Source: Thermoprotei archaeon (GTDB taxonomy: Archaea > Thermoproteota > Thermoprotei > QMSL01 > B3-G16). Taken from it: a stretch of 64,000 nt of DNA. Of the stretch, positions 47,972 through 57,900 are shown one piece after another; position 1 is the stretch's first letter; each line of letters starts with the position of its first letter. The position numbers were made by a program, and so were the translations under genes. The stretch spans positions 31,088 through 95,087 of the forward strand of contig JAGGXX010000018.1 of assembly GCA_021162845.1 (NCBI GenBank), in the 5' to 3' direction. The notes below the pieces were generated by a model, which saw only the letters and a list, made by a program, of their open reading frames with translations, made no database searches and was not told where the DNA came from.

Positions 47972-49660
47972 TTAGCCCACGATTTTCCTCATAATTGCTA
48001 ACATGATAAACGAGAGAACGATCAGTATTAACGATGAGAATATAGCGGAGGGTATAGCAAGGGATTCCACCATGTTGACTATAAGGGGAGCTATGGTCGT
48101 ATGGTCCCCCATTACTATGAAGGTAGCGCCAGTTTCACCTAATGAGTGCGTAAACGCTAGTAGGGAGCCAGCCACTATGCCCCTTTTTATCATCGGTAAT
48201 GTTATAGTCTCCATTACATCATAAAAGGTAGCGCCCAGGCTTCTGGCGGTATCTTCATAGATGGGCAGGTTAGCCTCCATGTAAGAGGCCACAGAGGTCT
48301 CTACTATAACTGGCACAGAGAAGACCACATGCGTAAGCACAATTAGCCATAATCCAGGATTGAGTATGTGCAAGCCTTTGGGTCCCCAGAGTAGAATCAT
48401 AGATAGACCGAGCGCGCTTGTCGGGATGACCAACGGGATCTTAAGTAATACCCTGATGAACCTGCCGATATTATATCTCATTATAAGGAATAATGCGAGT
48501 ATTGAGATGTAAACTGAAAGAAGAGTTGAAAGCGTAGCTGTTATAAGCGATGTCGTAAGCGCTCTCATTATTACATCCCAATATCTCGGAGGGCCGAAGA
48601 GCTGATAGAGTATACTACCCTCACGCCTTCCCGTATAGGGATCGCTCGCCCAGTATAAGGCGGAGTTATATATTAGCATGAGCATGGGCAAAACGACTAT
48701 TACCATGAGGAACGCCAAAGACGCTGTATCTCGTAGGAGCGCGAAAGACCTAGGGGTGCTTCTTTCTAGCCTTATTAAGCGCGCCTCAAGGCCTTTAGGC
48801 AAAAGCCTGCGCCCCTTTTTGCCTGGGGTAAGTAAATATTCCGTAGGTACTATTATTATTAAAGAGAGGGCCACTAGAAGTGCTCCCAAGAAAGCCGCAG
48901 GAGCCACTTTGTTCTCAAATTCCCAACGTACAATAGCTATGGGCGCGGTAGTGCTTACACCCGCCACGATCATCGTGGCTCCCGTCTCACCAAGGGATCT
49001 AGCCAGAGCTAACACAGCACCTGAGAACATACTAGGCAATATCAAAGGCAGGGTAACCTTACGGAATGTAGTTAGCGGATGAGCCCCCAGTGATGAGGAA
49101 ATTACCTCGTAAGAAGCCTTCAAGTCCCTTAACGCGCCACTAACGGTCTTAACGACGTATGGAAACGTCAGAGCTACATGAACTATCAACATTAACAACG
49201 GTATTTTAATCACCGGAACTACGGTATCCAACCCTATTCGGATGCCAAACAAAGTCGGTAAGCTGTAACTAGCCGTCCAGGCTAACATGGTAGCAAAGCC
49301 GAAGCCTGACGTCGGTATTACTAGGGGAAGCATTGTTAGATCCTCTAGGAACCCCTCGAATTCAAACCTCCTCTTAACTAGGAGATAGGCGAGGGGGACC
49401 CCTAAGAGTAAGTCTATCACCACGGTCACCAGCGATAACCTCAGGGAAAGCGATAGGTAACGTAACATCTCTTTCCAGTAGACGTCGCCCAATATAGGAT
49501 GGGCGAAGACCTCAATGTACACTGAGGGCCATAACCTGATCACAAATGAAAAGAGGTAGAATGAGGGAAAGAACACGAAGATAAGCAGGACTACGAGACC
49601 AGACCAAGCTATAAGCTTTTCCTGAACTCGACTATTCCTTAGTCGTAGCACTTCAGACAC
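47972..49660 (-). CDS. ABC transporter permease, two fused domains
   Basis: Two BPD-type permease domains in one 562-residue chain. Each half has about six membrane helices, a cytoplasmic EAA-type loop (EVISSSLGAHPLTTFRKVTL near 185-204; EDTARSLGATFYDVMETITL near 467-486) and the motif SLGETGAT. That motif resembles the RALGEFGA signature of ModB/CysU oxyanion permeases, so molybdate, tungstate or sulfate is one possibility; iron or phosphonate is another. The start overlaps the binding-protein stop by eight bases. The fused permease faces two different ATPases, so each half may bind one of them. Confidence 0.88.
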   Translation of the reverse strand: MSEVLRLRNSRVQEKLIAWSGLVVLLIFVFFPSFYLFSFVIRLWPSVYIEVFAHPILGDVYWKEMLRYLSLSLRLSLVTVVIDLLLGVPLAYLLVKRRFEFEGFLEDLTMLPLVIPTSGFGFATMLAWTASYSLPTLFGIRIGLDTVVPVIKIPLLMLIVHVALTFPYVVKTVSGALRDLKASYEVISSSLGAHPLTTFRKVTLPLILPSMFSGAVLALARSLGETGATMIVAGVSTTAPIAIVRWEFENKVAPAAFLGALLVALSLIIIVPTEYLLTPGKKGRRLLPKGLEARLIRLERSTPRSFALLRDTASLAFLMVIVVLPMLMLIYNSALYWASDPYTGRREGSILYQLFGPPRYWDVIMRALTTSLITATLSTLLSVYISILALFLIMRYNIGRFIRVLLKIPLVIPTSALGLSMILLWGPKGLHILNPGLWLIVLTHVVFSVPVIVETSVASYMEANLPIYEDTARSLGATFYDVMETITLPMIKRGIVAGSLLAFTHSLGETGATFIVMGDHTTIAPLIVNMVESLAIPSAIFSSLILIVLSFIMLAIMRKIVG

Positions 49661-50810
49661 CAGGATTTTTCACTTTTTCCCAAAGGCTTAGTAATGCGTC
49701 AAGTACCTCACCTGAGGGGGGACGTAAGACCTTAACCTTGAGGTCACGCACCACCCCATTATCTAAGCTAAAGATACCTTCATCTATGGGAACACTAGGA
49801 TTAGAAGGCCTAAATCCGTGCTTCTGAGCTATATACTGTATCTCGGGCTGTAACAGGAAGTAGAGGTATTGCGAGGCAACAAACTTTTGCCAGGGCGTAA
49901 CCCATTCAGCATTAAGGATCACGAAGGGATGATCGCTTAATAGAGTCCCGAACTCAGGATATATGGCTATAAGCCTGGTACCCCATTTTTTCCTTGCCTT
50001 AACGGCGTTCTCAAGAACTATGTTCTCATAAACACCAAAGAAAGTTATGGCAGAGGGACCGCTATCCGCTGCCCATGCACCAAAGAAGCCCGTGCTCTTA
50101 CCATAAGCTACAGCGTGACTTTCGATAGTCCTTACAATGCCAAGTACGGTCTCGTTTTTAATGTCATCCAGGGTTAGGTCCTCTGGTCTTTTTCCTACGG
50201 CTTCTGCGAACTCTAGTATCACAACCATGGTTCCGCCATTGCTAAGCCTTGGATCCGGATGACCCCACTTAAAGGGCACGCCTGATTTAGCTAACCGGTA
50301 AAGATCCATGAAGCCACTTACATTATATCGTCTCACTATATCCTCCCACCCAGCTATGACTATAGGGGAGAAGACGAGGGGCACCCATTCCTTAGCTATT
50401 TCACCTCCACCATGAGACTCCTTCCATTTCTCATTTAAGTAAGGTATCCAGATGCTTGAGGCAGGGCTCCAGATAGTGGGCTGGAAACCATGAAGTATTA
50501 GGTTTATCGTCTCATGACTTCCAGCAGCTACCAACTTGACGCTCACATCAATGCCGAAGCGCTCTTTAAACCATACCTCAAATCTGGGTGTTACCTCCTC
50601 AAGCCATCCCTGCTTCTCACTAGAATATAGGAAGGTTATTTCGACCTTAGACGGCATGCCCCCCTCTCCTTCAATCCTGCCTCTACTGAAGTATGCAGAC
50701 GATAAGAGGGAGGCTAGAACTATACCTATGAAGAAACCTGTAAAGAGTAGGAAGTATCCTCTTTTGAAGACTATGGATTTACCCTTACTCATCGCGGACA
50801 CCTTCATCAT
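49653..50810 (-). CDS. ABC transporter substrate-binding protein, membrane-anchored
   Basis: This 385-residue type II periplasmic-binding-fold protein has a positively charged start and one uncleaved-looking signal anchor (YFLLFTGFFIGIVLASLLSS, about 18-37). The mature part shows VEITFLYSSEKQGWLEEVTP, QPTIWSPASSIWIPYLNEKW (about 109-128) and FSPIVIAGWEDI, features of family-11-like binding proteins. No archaeal lipobox Cys is seen. Overlap of start and stop codons with both neighbours (ATGA at 50807) places it in the four-gene operon. Ligand unknown; a metal oxyanion or organic anion is plausible. Confidence 0.85.
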   Translation of the reverse strand: MMKVSAMSKGKSIVFKRGYFLLFTGFFIGIVLASLLSSAYFSRGRIEGEGGMPSKVEITFLYSSEKQGWLEEVTPRFEVWFKERFGIDVSVKLVAAGSHETINLILHGFQPTIWSPASSIWIPYLNEKWKESHGGGEIAKEWVPLVFSPIVIAGWEDIVRRYNVSGFMDLYRLAKSGVPFKWGHPDPRLSNGGTMVVILEFAEAVGKRPEDLTLDDIKNETVLGIVRTIESHAVAYGKSTGFFGAWAADSGPSAITFFGVYENIVLENAVKARKKWGTRLIAIYPEFGTLLSDHPFVILNAEWVTPWQKFVASQYLYFLLQPEIQYIAQKHGFRPSNPSVPIDEGIFSLDNGVVRDLKVKVLRPPSGEVLDALLSLWEKVKNPGV

Positions 50811-51913
50811 TCATATGCTATAGCCTTACGTAACCCCTCTTTAGGATACGGAAATATGTGGAATACGTTAAAGGACAATGTGACCTCTTCTCCCTTCATG
50901 AAGCGTGCGCTTCTTTTAGCTCTTACTATAACTAGACCTTCCTCAGTGTCGACAACGTACCTCAGATAGGGGCCTAAGAAATGGACTTCTTCTATTATGC
51001 CCTCAAGTGAATTAAAGCCAGGAAAGCTGGCGTTATTTCTTCGAGTTAAGGAGATATCTTCGGGTCTTAAGGCGACTACAACCCGAGCGCCAGAAGGTAT
51101 ATCGGTTTGAGTGCGTAAGAGGGTACCTCCTTTTAGTTTTATTATAGCATTTAGGCCCTCGCGGGATTCTATGGATCCTTCGAAGAAGTTCGCTTCACCA
51201 CCTATGAAACGACATACGAAGGGGGTCTTAGGAGAGGTGTAAAGTTCCAATGGTGTTCCGACTTGCTCTATCCTGCCCTTTCTGAGAACTACCACCTTGT
51301 CAGCAATGCTCATGGCCTCCTCCTGGTTATGGGTGATATGTATGGCCGTTAATTTCAAGTCCTTAACTAATCGCCTGAGCTCATATCTGAATTCCTTGGC
51401 TGTCTGAGCATCTAAGGAGCCTAGCGGTTCATCTAATAATAGGATCTTAGGACCTGCTGTGAGAGCTCTAGCTATAGCGACCTTCTGTTGAGCCCCTCTA
51501 CTTAGCTCATCCGGGTACATCCGTTTATCCAAAGCTAGGTCCAAATACCCTATTACTTCGTTCCCTAGCTCATCTACTAAAAGGGGAGATAATCCCCTTA
51601 CCAATGGACTGTACGTTATGTTTTCCCATACGTTTAGATGCGGGAATAATAGAATATCCTGCATGACAAGGCCTATTCCTCGCTTATCAATAGGTATGTC
51701 ATTGACAAGAGAATCGTCGAAGTAGATCTCACCTTTATCAGGTTTTAGGATGCCGGCTATTATTTTAAGGAGGGTACTCTTACCACTACCACTGGGCCCT
51801 ATTATGCACACGTATTCGCCATCACGAACATCTAGCGTAACGCCATTCAGCGCTACCACATCTCCAAACCTCTTGTGAACATCGATTATCTTAATATTGG
51901 GCATCATGATCAC
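50807..51913 (-). CDS. ABC transporter ATP-binding protein with degenerate signature
   Basis: This 368-residue importer ATPase has Walker A GPSGSGKST (about 37-45), Walker B ILLLDEPLGSLD and a C-terminal TOBE-like beta domain (VVVALRPEDISLTR). The signature reads LSRGAQQKVAIARAL where canonical ATPases have LSGGQ: the third residue is Arg and the fifth is Ala. This should weaken ATP hydrolysis at one of the two composite sites. It starts by ATGA overlap with the first ATPase and ends by ATGA overlap with the binding protein. The ATG at 51904 is an alternative start. Confidence 0.88.
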   Translation of the reverse strand: MIMMPNIKIIDVHKRFGDVVALNGVTLDVRDGEYVCIIGPSGSGKSTLLKIIAGILKPDKGEIYFDDSLVNDIPIDKRGIGLVMQDILLFPHLNVWENITYSPLVRGLSPLLVDELGNEVIGYLDLALDKRMYPDELSRGAQQKVAIARALTAGPKILLLDEPLGSLDAQTAKEFRYELRRLVKDLKLTAIHITHNQEEAMSIADKVVVLRKGRIEQVGTPLELYTSPKTPFVCRFIGGEANFFEGSIESREGLNAIIKLKGGTLLRTQTDIPSGARVVVALRPEDISLTRRNNASFPGFNSLEGIIEEVHFLGPYLRYVVDTEEGLVIVRAKRSARFMKGEEVTLSFNVFHIFPYPKEGLRKAIAYE

Positions 51914-52998
51914 TCCAGGGCTAGGGCTTGAGAAATGCCCTCTCTAGGATATTCGAAGATCAGGGCTTTTTCCGGAGGCAGGTAAACATAGACGGTCTCA
52001 CCTTTCTTAAAAGGTATCTCGTGGACAAACCATTGATCTATTACTGATTCTAGGCCCTTACTTAGCATCACATGTATGCGAACCCTAAGTCCTTCAAATT
52101 CGACGTCGATGACCTTACCGCGAAAGACGTTATAGGGCTCTGAAGGCGATGAGAGTAGCACGAGATCCTCAGGTCTATATGCTATGACGACATGGGAGCC
52201 CTTATTAACCGAGCCGTTAACCACAAGTCTACCCAGGCCTTTAGCTTCTACCACCGAGCGGTTATCAATGGATGCCCTCACTACACCTTCCACGACTGTG
52301 ATCTCGCCTAGGAATCTCGCTACGAAAAGGTTTCTGGGCTTAGCATAGACCTCATCCGGACGGCCTATTTGTTGCACTTTACCCTTCCTTAGAATGAGCA
52401 CTCTATCCGCGATGCTAAGCGCTTCCTCTGAGTTATGAGTTACATGTAACACGGTCAATCCCATGCTCTTCGCATACCTGTGAAGCTCGTATCTAAGCTC
52501 TATGTTAAGGAGTAGATCTAATGCGCTTAGGGGTTCATCAAGTAAGAGGATTTTAGAACCCGAGGAGACCACCCTAGCTAAAGCTACCCTTTGCTGCTGT
52601 CCTCCAGAGAGTTCATGAGGATATGAATACGCCTTATGAGCTAGACCGACCATCTTGATGGAAGCCCAGACCCGCTCTAAAGGAAGGCCGCGTATAAGGG
52701 TTCCATAAGCGATATTCTCCCATACACGCATATGAGGGAAGAGAGCATAGCCCTGTGGCATATATGCCGCCGCCCTAAGTTCAGGTGGTAAGAAGGTAAC
52801 GTCTTCTTCATCTATGAGGATCCTACCTTTATCCGGTTTAATGAGACCTGCGATAACCTTCAATAACGTAGTTTTTCCAGCTCCGGTAGGACCTAGTATA
52901 CAGAGATACTCGCCTCTATTAACGCTAAAGGACACATCGCGTAACGCCTTTATCGGCCCGTAACTCTTCGAGACGCCTTCTACCTCTAGGTAGGCCAT
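51910..52998 (-). CDS. ABC transporter ATP-binding protein, canonical
   Basis: This 362-residue importer ATPase shows Walker A GPTGAGKTT (about 35-43), signature LSGGQQQRVALARVV, Walker B ILLLDEPLSALD and a TOBE-like domain (VVIAYRPEDLVLLSS). It is the first gene of the four-gene import operon and is closely related to the next ATPase but keeps the normal LSGGQ. A TATA box at 53027-53037 (minus-strand CTTATATTATC) lies about 30-40 bases upstream, so the mRNA has almost no leader. Two different ATPases with a fused permease imply an asymmetric transporter. Confidence 0.9.
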   Translation of the reverse strand: MAYLEVEGVSKSYGPIKALRDVSFSVNRGEYLCILGPTGAGKTTLLKVIAGLIKPDKGRILIDEEDVTFLPPELRAAAYMPQGYALFPHMRVWENIAYGTLIRGLPLERVWASIKMVGLAHKAYSYPHELSGGQQQRVALARVVSSGSKILLLDEPLSALDLLLNIELRYELHRYAKSMGLTVLHVTHNSEEALSIADRVLILRKGKVQQIGRPDEVYAKPRNLFVARFLGEITVVEGVVRASIDNRSVVEAKGLGRLVVNGSVNKGSHVVIAYRPEDLVLLSSPSEPYNVFRGKVIDVEFEGLRVRIHVMLSKGLESVIDQWFVHEIPFKKGETVYVYLPPEKALIFEYPREGISQALALE

Positions 52999-53026
52999 GA
53001 GATTCCTCGGGGAAAGAACAAAGAAT

Positions 53027-53037
53027 GATAATATAAG
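53027..53037 (-). promoter_or_regulatory. TATA box for the ABC import operon
   Basis: Minus-strand CTTATATTATC lies 29-39 bases upstream of the ATG at 52998, placing transcription start within a few bases of the start codon. Confidence 0.55.
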
Positions 53038-53082
53038 AGTATTGCACTTATTCTACATATTTCTATATATGAAAAACATTTC

Positions 53083-54675
53083 CTAAATAGGTGGTACAAG
53101 AGGAACCGTGATGCCTTTATCCACGTAATCCATAGAATGCTTGAACAAATCCTCAGAGAGGTACATCATCTTAAGCCACGTTAAGGGGGAGACGTAGACG
53201 CAATTAGGCAATTTAAAGGGTGGACCGATTCTCAGGTCTGATGGACTACGCATGTTAGATACCCCTTCGAAATCCAGTAACGATAACGTTAACTTCCTAG
53301 GGTTCGCGGTCTCGCCTGTAAGCTCCTCAGCTAACTTAAGGGTCCAAGGAGGATCTGCATCGCTCATCATTAGGGAAATGTCTACGGAATAGCGTTTGCA
53401 GAACGTCTTAGCTTGTGATACCATTAAATCAGCGAAGCCGACATCGCCCCTTCCGACCATCATATCAAGGGCTAATGCCTCAGTAGCAGGAAAATTAAAA
53501 CCAGCCACCGCGAAGCCACCGAATCGCCTAGATCCGTAGACCAATGGGCCCTCTCCTTCCTGACCTACGACACCCGAGATGATGCCTGCCAATTTAGTAC
53601 CGCGTTTTCTCAACTCACTTAAGATGGTAGCGAACATCCCGGTAAAGCGCACTATTAAATAGCCTATCCCTAGCGTTAGGATGGCTAAGCTTAAGCCTTC
53701 TAAGTGATGGGGATCAACCTGGGCTAAGAGCTCGCCCTCCTCGCGATATGCTGCTAAGGGTGAGGTCGATAGTAATCCGTTTGTTATAAACGCATACCTT
53801 TTACGGTTCTTCCTCACGATGAATACCTTGTACTCGTGCTCTTTCGGTATATCCACCTTCAGTAATTCACTGGCATACGACCTATCGAAGAGCTTAAGGG
53901 GAATGCCATGTATATGCCAACGCTTCTTCCTAGGATTCCATGTCACGCTGAAGTTCTTTATAAGTAGCGAGTAATAAGCGCAGTTATGCATCTTAGCGAT
54001 AGAGGCTACGATTACGAGGTCATAGCCTTCATCGAAAAGCGCCTTTGGAGGCCTTGTCTTAGTAAAGAAGCCTAAGTCGTATCTTACGGATTTTATCGGT
54101 AGTTCAATGGTTTCCGTGTTACTCTCATAGAAGTCTACGAAGAATACCTTACCCCTGTACCTATCTGCCGAGAAGACCTGAACATAGCCAGTCTCCCAAA
54201 ACGCACGCGGCGTACCGCCAGCCCATAGCATATTTTCACCTATGTGGATCTCATCGACGCCTTCATCCAAGAGAGCGTCCACTATGCCAGCTAACATAGC
54301 CGGTTGAGTTGCTATGGGCTGTAGGTCAGCGTATTCGCTTATCCCATTAAGGCGCATTATCTCGCGTAGCCTAGCATCATCCATGAAGGCACCTATGAAG
54401 CCCGTGTTATTAGGCTTAATTAGAACCTTGCTTACGTTCTTTAGGCCTCTAATTAGTCGCGACGTAAGCGCGTAAGCTACGGAATAATGATATTTAGGAA
54501 TGGAAACCCCCTCAGGCAGATGAGCAGCTAAGAGTTCATCCTTATTGCCATGCCATAGTTCACGTTCATGGAGGGGTCTCACTAATCTATAAAGACTTGG
54601 ATTCACCTTAGGCGTGAACCAGTGAGGCTGTACGACATTCCTCCATTCCTCAGGAGTATGCTTAATGAAGCCCAT
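53083..54675 (-). CDS. DUF362-domain protein, long form
   Basis: This DUF362-family protein has about 530 residues. Family marks include SKVLIKPNNTG (near 82-93 from the ATG), IHIGENMLWAGG, and VASIAKMHNCAYYSLLIKNF, where DUF362 proteins have K-H-x-x-xG-T-CxxKN. No 4Fe-4S ferredoxin motif is visible. The function of the family is unknown. The ATG at 54675 follows GGTGATT and is preferred to an in-frame TTG at 54690. A TATA-like CTTAAACC lies about 40 bases upstream. The gene lies 84 bases before the ABC operon in the same direction but a TATA box separates them. Confidence 0.7.
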   Translation of the reverse strand: MGFIKHTPEEWRNVVQPHWFTPKVNPSLYRLVRPLHERELWHGNKDELLAAHLPEGVSIPKYHYSVAYALTSRLIRGLKNVSKVLIKPNNTGFIGAFMDDARLREIMRLNGISEYADLQPIATQPAMLAGIVDALLDEGVDEIHIGENMLWAGGTPRAFWETGYVQVFSADRYRGKVFFVDFYESNTETIELPIKSVRYDLGFFTKTRPPKALFDEGYDLVIVASIAKMHNCAYYSLLIKNFSVTWNPRKKRWHIHGIPLKLFDRSYASELLKVDIPKEHEYKVFIVRKNRKRYAFITNGLLSTSPLAAYREEGELLAQVDPHHLEGLSLAILTLGIGYLIVRFTGMFATILSELRKRGTKLAGIISGVVGQEGEGPLVYGSRRFGGFAVAGFNFPATEALALDMMVGRGDVGFADLMVSQAKTFCKRYSVDISLMMSDADPPWTLKLAEELTGETANPRKLTLSLLDFEGVSNMRSPSDLRIGPPFKLPNCVYVSPLTWLKMMYLSEDLFKHSMDYVDKGITVPLVPPI

Positions 54676-54870
54676 GGAAATCACCGACAAGATCAGCCTC
54701 TACACTTAGAATAAGGTTTAAGAGCTTATTAATGCATTCAGAGACACCTAATAGTGTTAATACGATAAACGAAGAAGCATGACGTTTCGGAGTTAATTGA
54801 ATTCAACCAGGCTAAAATGTTACTTAATTTTTAATCATAAAGTCATAGCAATTGTAAGAGAAAACAATAA

Positions 54871-54880
54871 AATATAATTA
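54871..54880 (+). promoter_or_regulatory. TATA box for the subtilisin gene
   Basis: AATATAATTA lies 42-51 bases before the ATG at 54922, followed by a strong GAGGGGGAG ribosome site at 54910-54918. Confidence 0.5.
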
Positions 54881-54921
54881 AAACTCGAGCGCCTATTACT
54901 TTAGGGAATGAGGGGGAGATT

Positions 54922-57900
54922 ATGAGAAAAAGGAATATTTCGTCGATCATATCTGTATTACTAATAATTATACTAGTCGTCAGTATAGTACAGCCATCAG
55001 GAACAAAGAGTACTCAGATAAATCACGCGGACGTGAAAGGACTACATACAAGGGAGAATGTCTTAATTAACATCACACTTATAACGGGAGATACGGTAAT
55101 CGTCGTTAATAAATCTGGAGAATTGAGAGTAATAGGCATAAGACCCAGAGACCCAACCTATAAGAATTATGGCTATGCGATAATTAGAGCACAAGATGAT
55201 CTATATGTAATACCTAAAGATGTAAATTTAAGCGTATTTGATAAATCATTATTCAACATAGCATATCTAATTAGAGAGGGATATTACAAGGAGACCGAGA
55301 TACCCCTCATAGCAAGAACTAGAGATGGGGAATTAAATAGGGTCATTAATGAGCTTAAAGAAGATAAGGTAACGCTTCATGGGCGAGTAATAAGCAAAAA
55401 CCTCAAGCTTCTCTCTTTAAAGGTGAGGAAGGAGCACGTCGAGGAAGCCTTTAAGGCACTAAAAGGCGCTTTAAGCAGGATAAAGAAGGTATGGCTTGAT
55501 AAAAAGTTTCACGTGAGATTAGAGGATAGCGTGCCGCTAATAAACGCTCCCGAGGTATGGGGTTTGGGCATCAATGGCAGCGGGATTAAAATAGCGATCC
55601 TTGATACGGGCATAGCTTACGATCACCCCGACTTCTACTTCCCAAATGGAACGAGCAAGATAATCTCCATGGCTTCATTCATAGAAGAGCCGAGCTGGGA
55701 GGTCGGAGACCCGTATGATTATGACGGACATGGAACGCATGTAGCCGGTATAGCTGCTGGAATAGGGGGGACTTTTGACGCTTACAGTCTCGGCCCAGGA
55801 GTGGCGCCAGGGGCCCTAATAATGGCGGGAAAGGTACTGAATTCCTTAGGATACGGGTACGATTCGTGGATAATAAGCGGGATCGAGTGGGCCGTCGAAA
55901 ATGGGGCTGATATAATTTCATTAAGCCTAGGCGGTGGCTTCACCTCCGGCGATGATCCACTCTCGCTCACTTGTGATTGGGCTGTGAAACAAGGAGTTGT
56001 GGTCGTCGTAGCGGCGGGTAATGAAGGAAACGACTACTTCACCATAACCGCACCGGGCAGTGCTAGGCAAGTTATCACGGTTGGTGCTAGTGATAAAAGC
56101 GGCAACATACCTTATTTCAGCAGCCGCGGTCCTACTCTTGACTATAGAATAAAGCCCGATGTCGTGGCCCCCGGAGTGAATATAAAATCAGCATATCCGA
56201 GCGGTTACGCTTATATGAATGGAACCTCTATGGCCACACCTCATGTGAGTGGAGTGGCGGCATTGATCCTTCAAGCTTATCCACAACTTGAGCCCGAGGA
56301 GATCAAATCGTTGATAGCTTCCAGTGCTACGTTCCTCCAGGGATATAGTATACTGGAACAAGGAGCGGGGAGAGTTGATGCCTACTCTGCAATCAACGCG
56401 GTCGCCTACCCCGTTCCTGCAATCATAGATTTTGGTCAGGTCACGCATGATGCAGAGATAACGAAGAATATAACCATAAAACTCTCACCTAAGGTCCTAG
56501 GAGACGAGTCCCTAATAGTCAATATCAGCTTCGGTCTCGACGTATGGGCCTACCCCGCTACTAATGAGGAGCTTAATAGCAGCTTTTCAATAGAGCCAGA
56601 GTTCATAGTACTTAAGCCGGGGGCTCTAGAACAAGCTAATATCACATTAACGGTGAACATGTCGGGCTTACCCTATAGGAGATATGAGGGAGTGCTATGG
56701 CTGAAGAACGCTAGCAATCCCTCGGAGGCGATAGCCCATTGTGTCTTTGCATTATTCCGCTACTGCAATCTTACTATCAGGGGCTTATTACCGGATAACA
56801 CCCCTGCGGCATATGCATACGTATGCGTAGTAGAGAACGAGACGCGGAATACTGAAAACGTGTATCTGGGACAAATGAATGAAGAGGGAAAGGTAAGCCT
56901 GATGGTGCCTGAGGGCACTTATCACGTAGCGCTATACACCTGGCTACCTAATGGCTCGGTGTTCTACATGGCTAAAACGATACATGTCGATGGTGATCTC
57001 ACGGTCATAATGGACGGAGAGAATGCATATCGAGTATACCTGCCTAATGAAGCTGATAAGACCATTATGGAGGTGAGCTATAACACGTTCTTGCCACATT
57101 GGTCATCAGGAGTCGAGGAATTCATAGGAATATCCATGCTTAGCTACTATCCAACGTCAACTTCAACCTACCTGCTTAACCCGTTCCCAAGCGTGATTAA
57201 GTACCTCAGCGAGTCAACAGACTACGTAAGTCCGTCGGATCCGGCATTGATAAAAGGCCCGATGATCGACTTAACGTACGAGTATCTAGACAGAGTTGAT
57301 TCCCACATCACACTAACTAGAAGCTTTGATCTGGAGATCGATGTTAAGTACAGGACTTGTGCCTCGGCCGCTACGTCCTTGGAAACCACGTACACTAATG
57401 TGTTTTTAGCGAATTACAACGGCACCTATGTTTATCTCTATACGGCAGAGATGACGTGGTATCACGATGCCCCGAGCAATCTTAAAATCAGAACGATGAG
57501 GAGCCCTGTCTACGCATATCTAATGATATATGTATATGTAGAGGATACGTTACCTAACGCCTACGTATCCTACCTGGGCTCAAGTTACATCTCTTACGTT
57601 TCACTAGGCCCTGATTTAGGATATAATCATACGGAGGACTCCATACCTAGTGAGCCTGAGCACATACGCGCTTACTTAATTTGTGATACAAACGATGATG
57701 AATTGAACGCGATCCAGGGCTATCTGTGGGTTTACGATGCCCAGTGTAATACTGGGTACGATGCCCAATACGTTAACTTTACGGCTAGTCTAATGATAGG
57801 AGGGCAGCCATATTACTATAGTCGCCGAGAGGGGTATGCCTCAATAAGCTTAGGCGGTAGTGTAAATGTAACACTGCCCACCGACATATACTTAGAGGGC

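Noticed and set aside
47972..52998. Naming the ABC system as a tungstate or molybdate importer
   Set aside because: The permease SLGETGAT motif hints at an oxyanion, but the binding protein shows no diagnostic site that I can read, so the substrate is left open.
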